This document shows, in pieces, positions 33,171-44,995 of a stretch of 64,000 bases of DNA. Both the position numbers and the translations under genes were made by a program. Numbering within the stretch: position 1 is the stretch's first letter; each line of letters begins with the position of its first letter. Source of the stretch: Aspidiotus rigidus (taxonomy: Eukaryota > Arthropoda > Insecta > Hemiptera > Diaspididae); the NCBI GenBank assembly GCA_035079385.1, contig JAVHKY010000026.1, positions 1,178,001-1,242,000 of the forward strand, written 5' to 3'. Under the pieces are notes generated by a model. It was not told where the DNA came from. It saw only the letters and a list, made by a program, of their open reading frames with translations, and did no database searches.

Positions 33171-33265
33171 TTAGTATGTTGTTCAGGACCACATCCTGAA
33201 TCATTTTCAGCAAAGAAACGTTTGCTCCAGCAAAGTGTTTTTTCTTCTTTTTCCTCCAATATTGC

Positions 33266-34138
33266 TCTAATTTACCTACACTATAGAGCTGACATACAGA
33301 ATACTAGACTTCACATTCGAGGTTTGGAATAATTTTCACCTCTGCTACTTTACAAGTTAGCCTATAATACACAAGACGGAAAACAGGCTCAGCTACTTAG
33401 TCCAACTTACTCCGAGAGTATTGCTTTGTCAACGCTCTTTTCTCACTTTCCTTCACCCACTTCAATGTTTGTGATTAACATACTCATGGAATTTCTACAT
33501 CTCTCTTGGCAACACAATGATCGCTAATTATTGATTCATAATTGCTTTCATTCATTCTTTCTACCTCGAATAAATTCAGATTATTTTCACAACCTGTTTC
33601 TTTTGTTTGAATCGAGCCAAATGAAGTCGTGAGAATGCTCCTGCGGCTCATTAAGATGGTATTGAACTTTATAAATCACCTTATACCTTCGATAAGGTGC
33701 AAGAGTTCTAACTATTCGACACCGTTTTCATGCGACAAATGATCTTTTAATCAAAAATAACTGTAAATAGCACTTCTTCTGAAACGGCGGCTTTCTTTTT
33801 TCAATATTGACGTAAACAATCACGTATAAATTTGATAAAGCGTGCACAATCGACTCTTCGTCAATAAATGAGCTTTCCATATTATACTAATTAAAGATCA
33901 TTTTTACGGAATTAATTAGGAAAGGCGGAAAAGTCGATTTAGTCTGTTTCTCGGTCTTTCGAGAACCAAATGTGCAGTGCGATGGAACTAGAATTAAGTT
34001 TTTCCCATCTTCTCAAGCTCCAGAGCTCGGACGTCAAAGCGTATCCGCATGCCCTTCAGAATTCTTTCACGTCCCTAAAATAGGTCAGAGCTTTTACTCT
34101 CTTCAAGACCTAATTCGCCGGCAAGACGATGAACGCAG
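33266..34138. other. Intergenic, no supported gene
   Basis: An open frame at 33972-34229 crosses into the R1 tail and lacks recognisable motifs before that junction. I cannot assign anything else. Confidence 0.4.
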
Positions 34139-34500
34139 GCAAATGCAGAACCACGCTATGGCCTACTCTACACCTGTGTACCATCAACAACCAGATTTGC
34201 AGAAAGAGGACGAGGAAGATCATTCCTGAAGATAGAAGAAGATGAAGAAACTCCAACAGCGATCTACTATATTGTGTAATGTGGTGGTGTTGTTGTTGTG
34301 TGTATTCTTTTGCTTTTTTGCGTGCCAGGGGGCACTGCAGCTTGGCGGTTGCCGAGTAGAAAAGGGTGTTCGCCGAGGAGATTCTTCCTTCACTGAAGTT
34401 ATATCCAAAAGGTACGATGCCGGTGTTGGAGGAAACAAAATTAAATGCATACGCAACCCACACCTAATCCATAATGGTGGACGGGCGATGTTTGCAAATG
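34139..34500 (+). mobile_element. R1-like LINE 3' UTR fragment
   Basis: Closely matches 3592-4095: GGCAAATGCAGAACCACGCT, CTATGGCCTACTC, CAGCTTGGCGGTTGCC and GGTGTTGGAGGAAACAA. It lacks a second GGCAGTTGCC block found in the other copy. 5'-truncated at the UTR, so it never had coding sequence. Confidence 0.85.
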
Positions 34501-36170
34501 CAACACAAACGGGAAACCACGTGTGTACAATCAACAAAAAATGCCGAGGTAGAAACACTAAAAACACGATCGGAATTTGTAGCGAAGTTTCATGGTCTTC
34601 GCGACTCAGAAGATATCATGATCATAATATTTTACGAAAAACTATACTTTGAACATTCCGGCATCAAACACTCGATTTCGAGTGATAATGGCCGAGAGAG
34701 AACTACAGAGTCCAGTTCGAGATATGACGGGAAGTAAGAACGAAACATGTTCAGTTGCGAGACGGTCAAGGTTACTCAAGGAAACAAAATTGGTGATGTC
34801 ATTGATGAGAAGTTTCAAATAGATAACATGTACGTAATAATATGCAGTTTCTGACATCTAAAACCAACGCACCAGTGAGAAATCCAGAAATGCGAGTTCA
34901 CGCTCGATTTCTCCTCTTTGATAAATTCTAGTAGATGACTCCGTAACACCGGTATGATCTAGAATAATTTGTCTTCTTCGACAGCTTCTACACGTTATTT
35001 AAATGTGTGCAGCAACGCCCTTTTTCGCCCGCAGTCAAAGCTCTTTCAACATATAGGTACGTTTTCCGTTAGACTATCTTCTGAATGACCCGCGTACGGT
35101 GTTCCGTTTCCAGAATACTGAACTCGGGTTAAGTGGTTAACTTGCATATAAACGAGAGCAAAGGTACACTACGTATACGTACAATATTCCGGTGTTCGAG
35201 CTTTCTATTTAAGGTACCTCTTGGAATATCATCTCGAGTACATCTCGACCGCCGCGAATAATTTCATTTCAACAATCTGCGACGTTGTTTTATTATGTAA
35301 TGAAATTAACGCGGACAGTGTGTAGCTGAGACAACACTGGATAAAAATGAGATGGTAATCGACTTCGCAGCCGTACAAACTGTAAGAAAATCATCTTATA
35401 ATTGCGTGTAAACACGTACCACGAGTAGGATGTAGAAGAATGCCAGAACGGACACGGTCTACCTGGCCCGACGTGATTTACCAGCACGACAACGATGATG
35501 GCTTTCGATAATTTCACGCAGTACAAATACGTACACAAAATTGTTAACGAGCAAATAAGTTTGGTATGGAAATGGAAAAACGGCGAAGTTCTGCGTCCGA
35601 TTAGCACATCACAATTAATAGGCCTACTACGAGAATGAGAAGGGGATCAACAAACGTTTATCACTCATATAACATCCAGAAGAGAACGTTACATAGTCTA
35701 GCAGAGGCCAGAGTTGAAAATGCCAACAACATGGGAAAGATTTCGGTGTTTGTCGAGACCATTCCTTGAAATTAAACTCAGCAATGTAGAAAGTTTCTGT
35801 AACGAGAAAATTTGTTGAAATTATTCCTCCATAAGAATACATGCGGTTTGACTCCGTGACAAAGCATGTGTCATCTAGTTTCTAGAAAATTCCAGGTCTT
35901 GAAAGAAGAAAAATACCCATTTAAGACTGATTAAGGAAGACATGTGATAACAACCCATCACCCTCACCACTGTGAACTCCACAAAACGGGATCGATTCAA
36001 GACTTTTTGGCGTTTTTTGATTTTTCTCGAAAATTATGAAGTTTGAGGAGAAAATGTATCGATACAAAAATAATTCACGTAGAATTTCCGAGAAAAAAGT
36101 ATTCTTGTGATTTTTCAATTAACGCGATACAAACGAGGTGAACGCGCCCTCAAGGTGACGCATAGGCGGC
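34501..36170. other. Intergenic, no supported gene
   Basis: Short open frames on both strands lack motifs. Nothing recognisable at the DNA level. Confidence 0.4.
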
Positions 36171-36370
36171 AGCTATTCATTTAATTGATATGAAAGACGC
36201 ATTTTACAAAACACAATAAAACGCTATCCTGCTATCCTGCTGGCGCGTCAGCGGATTAGCAAAGATTTGTATTGCTTTAATAAAAAAATTAAAACTGTAA
36301 AGTTATTGTGAATTTAATGTATACTCCGATTTTACTGAGGTAGTATTGCGGCGGGATGCGTGATTTGCAA
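36171..36370 (+). repeat. Diverged outlier of the ~197-bp satellite
   Basis: The order CGCGTC, ATTGCTTTAATAAAAAAATT, TTTTACTGAGGTA and GCGGGATGCGTGATTTGC follows the monomer order of 37800-38790, at low identity. It lies 1.4 kb away from the main array. Confidence 0.45.
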
Positions 36371-36535
36371 GAAAAAAAATGGAAAAACGGCATCTTCTCG
36401 AGTTCTGTAACTTTTTATTCTAAAAGGTACACATTTAATCGCACGCCTCAAAAAACGAAATTGCCCGCCTATCGATAACACGCCAAGGAAACAAAATTGA
36501 CACGCCTAAGAAATGTATTACACGGATAAAAACGA

Positions 36536-36775
36536 AGTAAGTAGTGCACACATCCTCATATAAGTTGTGCACTCAAGATACAAAACACTGGAAATCCTAT
36601 GAAACGGACAAATACACAAAGTAAGTAGTGCACACATCTTGATACAAGTTGTGCACCCAAAATCAAAACACTCGAAATCCATTGGAGAGGACAAAAACAC
36701 CACCATGTAAGTAGTGCACACATTCCCATATAGTGCACACTTAAGAACATACAGAACAGTATGCGATCCACATTT
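36536..36775. repeat. ~85-bp tandem repeat with GTGCAC palindromes
   Basis: Three units, each with GTAAGTAGTGCACACAT and, in two of them, a second TTGTGCAC box. The periodic frames seen on the minus strand come from the repetition. Confidence 0.75.
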
Positions 36776-36886
36776 AATTCATTCAACTATAATATATCAA
36801 GTAAGTACACCTGATACAGGAAGAAGATAATGGAATGCTTTGGTTATTGACAAGTCAGCACAAGTCTCAAGGCAGCATTCCAAGTG

Positions 36887-36889
<3 letters not shown>

Positions 36890-36923
<34 letters not shown>

Positions 36924-37735
36924 TCACCATAATATTTTATAAAGACATTACAATATTAATACATATTGATGCAATTAACAAATATAAGTTTTCAAATAAT
37001 TTACAACGGCTAACCACAACCGCTTCTTGAATAAATCTGAGTTCAAGACTACATGGTACCTGCCTTCATAATAACGAACGCCGAGAAGAGTCGAAATTAA
37101 CAACCGCCTACCACTTGACATGTGCAGCGTGAAAAGTTTCCTGAAGATCGAAAGGAAGCTCCAAATGGGCCAAGAACCTTGATTGCCAGGAAGGGCCTGC
37201 GAAAAGGAAGAGTGAAATTGGCAAATCACGGGAAGGATCAGAAGTGCGAATATTGTCAAAACGGCGAACTCTTGAATACAAGTCAATAATGAAACGTCCG
37301 CGGCTATTGCACTGATCCATATAATTACCGCGCATCCCCTTGGCATCATACTACTGCCGAATTATATTATTTTAACGACGAACCTCAGTATTTGACCAAC
37401 CAGTGAAGATCTCACGACAATGCTCGAAATCCAATGCATTAACCAACTGACTCGACTGACTCCTCCGGGGTGGAACAACTGGGAAAACACCTCCATCAAC
37501 AGTCATACCTAACTCATAAGGAGTTTGAGGTTTATTATGGGGAGGCAGTCTCTACTGTCGAGCCCATCCTGGCTGGAGTTCCTCACAATAAATGCAGCAA
37601 AATCATCTTCTTTTGAAATGCGGGTCGTGTGCCAGTCCTGGCGTGCATTTATGCCGTTCGTCATGGTTTCAACGTCGTGTCTGTTTTTTTCTATGACGGG
37701 AGGGGAACTGGCGGTCAATATAATTTTATGAGGCG
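36890..37735 (-). pseudogene. Possible retrocopy with poly(A) tail, source unknown
   Basis: A run of 29 T (36890-36918) is the poly(A) end of a minus-strand copy. Upstream on that strand are frames such as MRGNYMDQCNSRGRFIIDLY and LYSRVRRFDNIRTSDPSRDL (37335-37108), with further open stretches to 37720 in other frames, interrupted by stops. The peptide composition looks coding but I recognise no family. It could be a processed pseudogene or the end of an unnamed retroelement; no target duplication was found. Confidence 0.4.
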
Positions 37736-37739
37736 TGCA

Positions 37740-38790
37740 CTTATATATTTCTCATTCTAAAATAGCTGCACACAAGCGTCATCCTTACTCAGATGTTAAC
37801 TTTCTTTATATCGAATTGCAAGAATACTTCTCTCTTGTAAATTTTATTAAGATCATTTCTGTCCTTGCGAGCGCGTCATTTCCATTTATATTGCGCTGGC
37901 AAAAAGATTGCAAAAATACTTTTTTATTCTAAATTTTATTTAGATCATTTTTGCACTGAGGTATTTTTGTGTTAGGACGCGCGGTTGCGAGAAAAATCCA
38001 CAAAACAGCGATTCTTTTGCGTTATGGTGTTTTCACCAAAGCAGCTGCTCGCAAGCAGATTCCTTGTTAACACGTTTACTCCATCTGCAAGGCGTCGATC
38101 AAAAAATTGCAAGAATACTTTTTCCTTGTAAATTTTATTTAGAATATATTTGCACTGACGTATTTTTGTTGTAGGATACTTGGTTTGCGATAAAAATCAA
38201 CAAAACTACGGTTTTCTTGCATTTTATAGCATTTTTCTAAAATTCCTGCTTACAAGCTGATTCTTTGCCGACGTTACGCGTCATTTTGTATTGCGTTAGT
38301 CAAAAAATCACAAGAATACTTTTTTCTTGTAAATGTGATTTGGATTATTTTTGCACTAAGGTATTTTTGTGGTAGGATGCGCGGTAGCGAGAAAAATCAA
38401 CCAAGCAGCGGTTTTTTTGCGTTTTAGTGTTTTCACCAAAGTAGCTTGATTGCAAGCAGATTCCTTGTTAACACGTTTACTCCATCTGCAAGGCGTCGAT
38501 CAAAAAATTGCAAGAATACTTTTTCCTTGTAAATTTTGTTTAGAATATTTTTGCACTGAGGTATTTTTGTCGTGTTTATGAGAAAAATCGACAAAACCGC
38601 AGGTTTTTCGCATTTTACTACATTTTTACTAAAATGGCTGCTTACAAGCTGATTTCTTGCCAGCGCGTCGTCTCTATTTGTATTGCGGCAATCAAAAAAT
38701 CGAAAGAATACTTCTCTCTGGTAAATGTGATTTAGATTATTTTTGCACCGAGGTATTTTTGTCGCAAGATGGACGGTCCGCGAGAGAACA
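37740..38790 (+). repeat. ~197-bp satellite array
   Basis: About five units, marked by AAAAATTGCAAGAATACTTT (near 37903 diverged, 38102, 38303, 38500, 38693; spacing 193-201 bp), TTTTTGCACTGAGGTATTTTT and GCGAGAAAAATCAAC. The first unit is partial. Confidence 0.85.
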
Positions 38791-38796
38791 TAGGTG

Positions 38797-39430
38797 ATGC
38801 TGCGAGAGATTTAATCAAAGGCTTAAATATGAATGTCAGGGAGTAAGGGTTAATCTTTACCAAGACTGATAAGGGTGATGCCGTTGTAGTAATGGAGAAG
38901 TCCTCTAGTTTACGACGTGCTCAGCCAGTGTGGGGCCAGAGAGAACCGCTCTTTTGTTTCCTCACCTTTGTAAAAAAGACCAGGAATCTTATTAATGGTA
39001 GTGAAGTATCATCAAGAAATCTTCAACTAAGAGAGCTACTTTGGAATCTAATCCAGTGCATCCCTTCCTGTATGGGTTCCCTAAAGTACATAAAGAGGGT
39101 ACCCCGATGTGGCCGGTTGTTTCGTTTGTTTCTTCTCCAACTTACTTCCTCGTCGAATTCTTAGATCGCTCGTTTCTAAAGCCAGCGCTATCCAACATAT
39201 GGGTGACTGGTTTGTCTCTTCTGGTATTCCTCATGAGGAATTGGGGGAATTTTTCGACCTCTTAAACGTTTGTTGGTCTCCAAATTTCGGTAAGTTCGAC
39301 AGGAAATTTCACAAGTTCCCTGAGGAGGTGGGGATCCCTATTGGATCTCCTTTGGGTTCTCTTATCTCGGAGGTTTTTATGTCTAAATTCGAGCTTGATC
39401 TGTTCCCCTCTGGCTGAGTGATTTTGAGTC
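38797..39430 (+). pseudogene. Penelope-like reverse transcriptase fragment
   Basis: Pieces in order: TKTDKGDAVVVMEK (about 38863), HPFLYGFPKVHKEGTP and WPVVSFVSSPT (39041-39150), ASAIQHMGDWFVSSGIPHEE, FFDLLNVCWSPNFGKF and EVGIPIGSPLGSLISEVFMS (39180-39395). They use at least two frames, and the FDV-LFP block between the second and third piece is deleted. The YVDD region is absent after a stop at 39417. It starts immediately after the satellite array. Confidence 0.8.
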
Positions 39431-42180
39431 ACGTCCATCACTAGATCTGCCAAAATAGCCGTCACCTCATGAAACACTTCTCAAAACACAATACAGTTTC
39501 CTTTCATAAACTAACCGGAGAAATTTGAGAAACTTGTCGTCAATCTAGGGCGAAAAAAATTGTATCGCTTTAAAACTCAGAGACACCTTGAATTATTCGT
39601 CAGAGTCCTATCACATGTGTAATTTTATTAATCTCCCAATTGCGTACTAAGACCAACGGAACATTCTTGGTGGGGATACTTTTAACCGCATGTGTATCAG
39701 GCTTTCCCAGTCTCGAGACAAACTTCACTTTTCAAATCCAAAAATGTAATCTTGACATCTCATCTAAGACTCTCATTTTACTAATTTATAGTCTATTCAT
39801 CAACCATTAGCACTGTAAATTTTCTCACTTATCGATTGACTAACTTTCGCACACATCTATAGGTACTCTACGCAGGTCACACTTATACACACCTGCATGA
39901 TGATGGGTTCATTTAGCCCGGAAGCTGATCGCCGTTCTCGTCACGTTTGTACTCTTAATATAGTTTGTAAAAGTATGAGACAACAAATTCGTACGATCTT
40001 CACTTACTTTTATCGCAATTTCCAAATCTTCTTCTCTCATTTTCAGACCTCATTGATGAAATATTGTAGTAAAAATATTCCCGGAGCAAAATGAACAGGT
40101 CTGGAACAAACAAGTGAGAAAGAATATAATTATCGATATAGTAATAGTTTACCGTAGTTCAACGGAAAAACTCAAATTATAACTAATAATACCTAGTATA
40201 TATTCCATTAATATTGTCAAAGTCTGAGCTAATTTAATCTCGCAGACAAAAATATTCGCAAAAAGTAAAGAAGAAAAAAGAAACAAATGATGAAAAAAAA
40301 AAAAAAAAAACGAATTAAAGGAATTCTTTCGGAACCGGTTTGTACATAAAAAAAAGAGTAGAGGAGAAATAACACCGAGAGAAAAAAAAAAGGGAAAAAA
40401 ATCGAACGACAGAATAACTGGAATACACGCGAATACTGTATAATTTTAATAGACTTTCCAACTACATTTTTTTTTTTTAAATATAATATTGTTATTAAAA
40501 TGTCCGGAACGCCTGCTCGCAGTTCAAACTCTTCCTCGTGCTCTTCGCATCCTCTCGTCAGCCTAATTATATGCATGTGCTACGTACATGCCCTGGTTTT
40601 TAAATTCTTATCGTGCTCCCGATCTAATATAATTGATTTTTTTGATACTGGGTAGATCGTAAAACAATCATACCGCAGTACTTTCTTATTCGTATACATT
40701 TCTACAAGGTGTTCGACTGTTAAATTACAGATTTTCGGGAATCTTCGAATTCGGAGAGACACTAATTGTAGCTTTGAAGGAAACCTGAATTTTTCTTCGA
40801 CAATAATGATATCCAAATGACACAGTTACTGAGTACTAAGTAGAGTTAAATGTTTGATACGTCAAAAAATCATTCGAAAAAAAATTCAAGCTCAAGGACA
40901 TTAGAATTGAGAACAAATTACTCAATTATCTGATGATGAATATAATATTTTAATCAAGTATTTCCTTTTGAGCAAAATATTGGGCATGCGTGCATACGAC
41001 GAAGAATTCGAAGTTTTACAAAAGTCCACGAATGATTCGTGAACTCAAGTTCATCGCATAAGTAAGATTGTGTCCCAATTTGAAAATAATTCTAGTTTTG
41101 AATTTTATTCAAGCATAAAATAAGAATTGCGAAGCTTGATTCCGAGCTCAAAATTGTACAGAGTAGATAGGATGTAGACGAAGTTGATATCCTGAGAAAA
41201 AATTCAGCTGGGATATACTTCAAACACCATGCGTTCAAGTCCTCAGTTCCATATGAGATGTGGGCCTCAGAAATTTCCATCGCACTCCAACCCTACCAAA
41301 TGAGAAGACCTTGATGATTTTTCTTGAAATACTAGGATAAAATTCTCAATGACACTATTAAAGTTATTGGGATAACCTCACTGAGGTGCAATCAACCACT
41401 TTAGAACGGAATAAAACATATGTTCTCTTCAGTTCTCGATCAATTTGAAACAGCGAGTCATAAAATTTTTGTATGGGATATTTTTTTCTCCTGCATTCAT
41501 TCTTTTCCCGAGCTCGTTCGTTCAATTTCCACGTGTTTTTTTGGTTTTAAATTAATTCATTACTTACTGATTCTCTTTCGTTATTTCTCTACTTTCCTCG
41601 TGTCCCAGTATTTCTTTGATGTCCGTATATCACTGAATTAGCAAAGTAATGTTCAAATAAAATCCTGATTCGCAGAATTCATCTACTCATCTTCTCTTCC
41701 ATCAGTCTTCACCATTCAACGAGATTGATTCTATTTAAATAATTTCAAACTCTCGGAAATGAAAGGTACGAGAACGGATATAATAAAATATGAATTCTTT
41801 AAAAATATTTCTCAATAGGTCATCGAGAGATGATTTTATCATAACGTCAATATTTGAAGGGGGAAAAAAACAGAATCGTCTTTCATTATCTCTACAAGGC
41901 AAATAGATGAAAGGAGCCAACTCAAATATTATCCGAAAGTTTCACTATTCTGATAATTTTCATAATTTTATCAATTCTTCATCTTTATTAACTACACTTG
42001 AATCTGGTACAAACGTATCAAATTATACTTTCTTGTAGATGAGTTTTGCACGAGAGAATGACATTAATCGATGAGAGCATAAATTTCACATACGTTGTAT
42101 CTCTGTATGAGAAAGCTTTTGATGATGTCCAGTGTAAAATACTGTAGAGAAATCTGGAAATAATTGTTGTCATGAAAAAC
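39431..42180. other. Intergenic, no supported gene
   Basis: An A-rich stretch with polypurine and poly(A) segments (40240-40480) and several short frames without motifs. I can support nothing here. Confidence 0.4.
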
Positions 42181-42206
42181 CTTGTTAGTCTGATAAAAAA
42201 AACTCG

Positions 42207-42250
42207 GCGCCCCGCGCCTCGCCAGGGGGTTCGGCCCCCCTGGACCCTTC
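42207..42250. other. GC-rich hairpin island
   Basis: In AT-rich surroundings, 42207-42250 is almost pure G/C and contains CCAGGGGG-TTCGG-CCCCCCTGG, a strong stem with a TTCG-type loop. I see no tRNA around it. It could be a piece of a foreign or mobile sequence or a structured RNA end. Confidence 0.5.
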
Positions 42251-42659
42251 CCAATTGATTTACTTTCAGTCAAACTGAATAGATAAGGCGTGGAACACGT
42301 TCTTTGTTTCGAAATTTTCTGGCATAGGCAAATAAATAAAGATCATATTTCATGTCTTTCTCAGTATATAAGACTATTTTGCGGTTGAATTTCTTATTTA
42401 TTCCACCTACCCCACCTTCTTAGAGGAAGGAGAAGGAGAAGCTTAAAGAAAGTGAGATTATTCTAAAAAACACTCACGCAGTCGCGTGAGTAGTACACGA
42501 CTTTTCTTCCCACAATGCAAGAAACATTGAGAGAGTCACTCCCTCTCTTTAAATTAAATACCAATGACCTGTCAATCATGTCAAACATTTGTAGAATAAA
42601 CAATAAAACTCAGTTTATAAATTCTATCACTACGATGTCACATCAACAGATAACAGAGT

Positions 42660-43200
42660 AAAAATACCTATAATCCAATAAGGAAACCTGAATTTTGTTA
42701 TAATTTAGGCTAAGAGTCATCTAAAACCTACAAAACGTCTCCAGAAAAACCACTCCCCCTCCCCCTGTCCAAACTGCTACGAGGCTATAACAGTTGTTTC
42801 TAATAAAAAAGAGCTCTACAATCATTTTTTCCTATACGTTATTCTTAGCATATTATTAGTCTAGTATACTATATATTAGTGCTGAGTGGTTCAATTCTTC
42901 ATCACTTCCGATTCCTGGCATCTCTTAAAGCTATCTCCAGCTGCTATTCCTCTCGTGCACTCATAAATTGCCTTCACGCTATCATATCACCATTTTCTAT
43001 GCACACTCCACCTCAAAATTCTTCATCTGGGAATCCAGTTACAACGAGATCCCGAAAAACTAAAAAAATCGATGTCGAAACGAAAGAAGCAACCAATCAC
43101 CCAATAGTCAACCCCTCATTCCTTCCCTCACGCTTCAACCATTCCAATCGTATTAACAAAATACCTCACTTTTCTAGCTAGAAAATTCGGTAAAAATATA
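42660..43200 (+). repeat. Unclassified dispersed repeat
   Basis: AAGGAAACCTGAA (about 42679), an AAACGTC...CCACTCCCCCT block, and ATACCTCACTTTTCTAG-(C/T)TAGAAAA (about 43162) all recur in the same order at 44687-44815. The distance differs, so the two are diverged copies. Confidence 0.5.
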
Positions 43201-43529
43201 TAGCACCCAAGCCCGGTTTACTCGTTAGTCTAATCTCAAATCTCACTCAAAAAAGCCAGTCCAAATTGAAAATAATCTTTCCATCTCTTTTGACACCTCA
43301 AATCAACTATGAACCACTATTAATTATGTGCCCATACATGAAAAAATGACAAATAAATCAATTATTAATTAAGAGTGAAATCACCCAGGTAGTCTCGCAT
43401 CAGCACACTTGATGAAGATTAAAAAATTGTACTTAATCATTCAAACTCAAGGTTTTCACTAAAATCAGTCGAATAACAAATTAAGAAAAATAAAACGTGA
43501 ACCCACATTTTGGTCCTCATCCCAACGAA

Positions 43530-43972
43530 ATTCAAGGCAAGAGGAGGTCATTTTAGCTCGGCTGCGAATAGGCCACACTCGTCTTACTCATACTTATCTT
43601 CTCACTAATCTCGCTCCTCCATCATGCCCTCACTGTCTCCAAGAAAATTTATCAGTTGATCATTTTATTTTCTCATACCCCGTCCTGCAACCCACTCGAA
43701 CCTCCCTAAATATATCTTCCAATATCAATGCAGCACTAAACAACAACTCCGAAACCATCGACTCAACCCTAACTTATTTACGCACCACTCAATTCTACAA
43801 CTTCATATAATTCACCAACAAATTCCGTTCGATCGCCACTCAATTCCACCTATACGTACCTAATTTAACCTAATTCAAGTATAATGTTCTAAAATAAGAT
43901 TGTAACGCCGAGCAAATAACCCTCGTGCAATTTATAATGCTCGTAAAATAATAAAAAAAAAAAAAAAAAAAA
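43530..43972 (+). pseudogene. Jockey-type LINE 3' end
   Basis: The open stretch EEVILARLRIGHTRLTHTYL, LAPPSCPHCLQENLSVDHFI and QPTRTSLNIS, ending TLTYLRTTQFYNFI, is the C-terminal zinc-finger segment of Jockey-clade ORF2 (LRIGHT-LTH, C-x2-C...H). It is followed by a short UTR and a poly(A) run (43951-43973). 5'-truncated. Confidence 0.75.
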
Positions 43973-44324
43973 AACTATCGAGTATGACTAATAATAATGA
44001 AAAATAGCTAGAAAAATGAACAACTCGCCATTGCCACTATCCGTTCAAAAATAAATTTAACAAAACAAATAAAATTTGACAAAACAAAATTCAACGCTCT
44101 AGGGGCTGTGGGAAGCGAGATACAAGTGTACTAAATTTGAACGAAAAGGTTTCATCGGAAATAAAATCCAATGAACCCTTGGTAAAGAATGAACCTGTCG
44201 AATGATGAAAGGTTCTTCATCACAATACACGTACTGATAACGAAAGTGGTAAACGTATAGGAAAATCCGCTTCTCCTAACGTAAGCAGCTACTCGCAGCT
44301 ATTCGTAAGAAGCTACTCGTAATA

Positions 44325-44650
44325 GTGAAAAATTTTTCAACAAAAGTAAAAATTTCTCGAGAACTACTCATCCGATCCTCAAAAAAAATGCAGGTGCACA
44401 TCTTCAAATATAATACTACAATATGGCCGAGTTACAAAAAAATCCATCGGGTAGTTTCGGAGGAGTTCCGCGGACAAAAAGGTACTCGAAATACTGCAAA
44501 ATTTCTCAACAAATTGAAAATTTCTCGAGAACTACTCATCCGATTTTCAAAAAAATTGCAGGTGCACATCTTCAGATATACTACTACAATATGGCTAAGT
44601 TACAAAAAAATCCATCGGGTAGTTTCGGAGGAGTTCCGCGGACAAAAAAA
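44325..44650 (+). repeat. Tandem duplication, two ~165-bp units
   Basis: Two near-identical units share CTCGAGAACTACTCATCCGA, CAGGTGCACATCTTCA, CTACAATATGGC and CATCGGGTAGTTTCGGAGGA. The frames across them repeat accordingly and are not credible as genes. Confidence 0.8.
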
Positions 44651-44651
44651 T

Positions 44652-44653
<2 letters not shown>

Positions 44654-44687
<34 letters not shown>
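44654..44687. repeat. (TA)n microsatellite
   Basis: About 17 TA units directly after the two-unit duplication. Confidence 0.95.
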
Positions 44688-44690
<3 letters not shown>

Positions 44691-44995
44691 AAACCTGAAA
44701 TTTTTTTTTATGCTAGTTGTGATCTAGGACCCCTAAAACGTCGAGAAAGTTCATTGCCCACTCCCCCTGTTGACCTTGCTACGGGTGTAATACCTCACTT
44801 TTCTAGTTAGAAAAGTCGGTAAAAAAACTTGGCACTATACGTCTCGCCAGGAAGAATTAGAGAAATATTTTCAAAATAATATGTTTAATACTTAATCTGA
44901 ACGATTACATGAAATGCAGATCATATTAAGAATATAATGATGTAATAAAACCGTTAATGGAATATATCAAGAATGTATAATAAGTGATGTTATCG

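Larger units (their letters stand above)
29161..33265. mobile_element. Foldback-like element with ~160-bp satellite arms
   Basis: The outer ends are inverted copies: TTTGCTGGAGCAAACGTTTC at about 29182 (plus) and about 33218-33237 (minus). Inside them the left arm (29330-31800) has about 15 tandem units and the right arm (32740-33170) about three units in reverse orientation. The middle (31800-32740) is single-copy loop sequence with a MITE and a decayed gene. This matches the architecture of Foldback-type elements, whose long terminal inverted repeats are themselves tandem arrays. No transposase was found in the loop. Confidence 0.7.

Noticed and set aside
34110..34652. Overlapping frames of 115-136 codons on both strands
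   Set aside because: They cover the R1 3' UTR, which is non-coding in the parent element at 3592-4135.
42220..42245. tRNA-like GGGGTTCGGCCCC
   Set aside because: Only a single hairpin; no cloverleaf can be drawn.
44325..44810. 161-codon frame with repeated peptide
   Set aside because: It follows a two-unit DNA duplication and a (TA)n tract; no recognisable protein.
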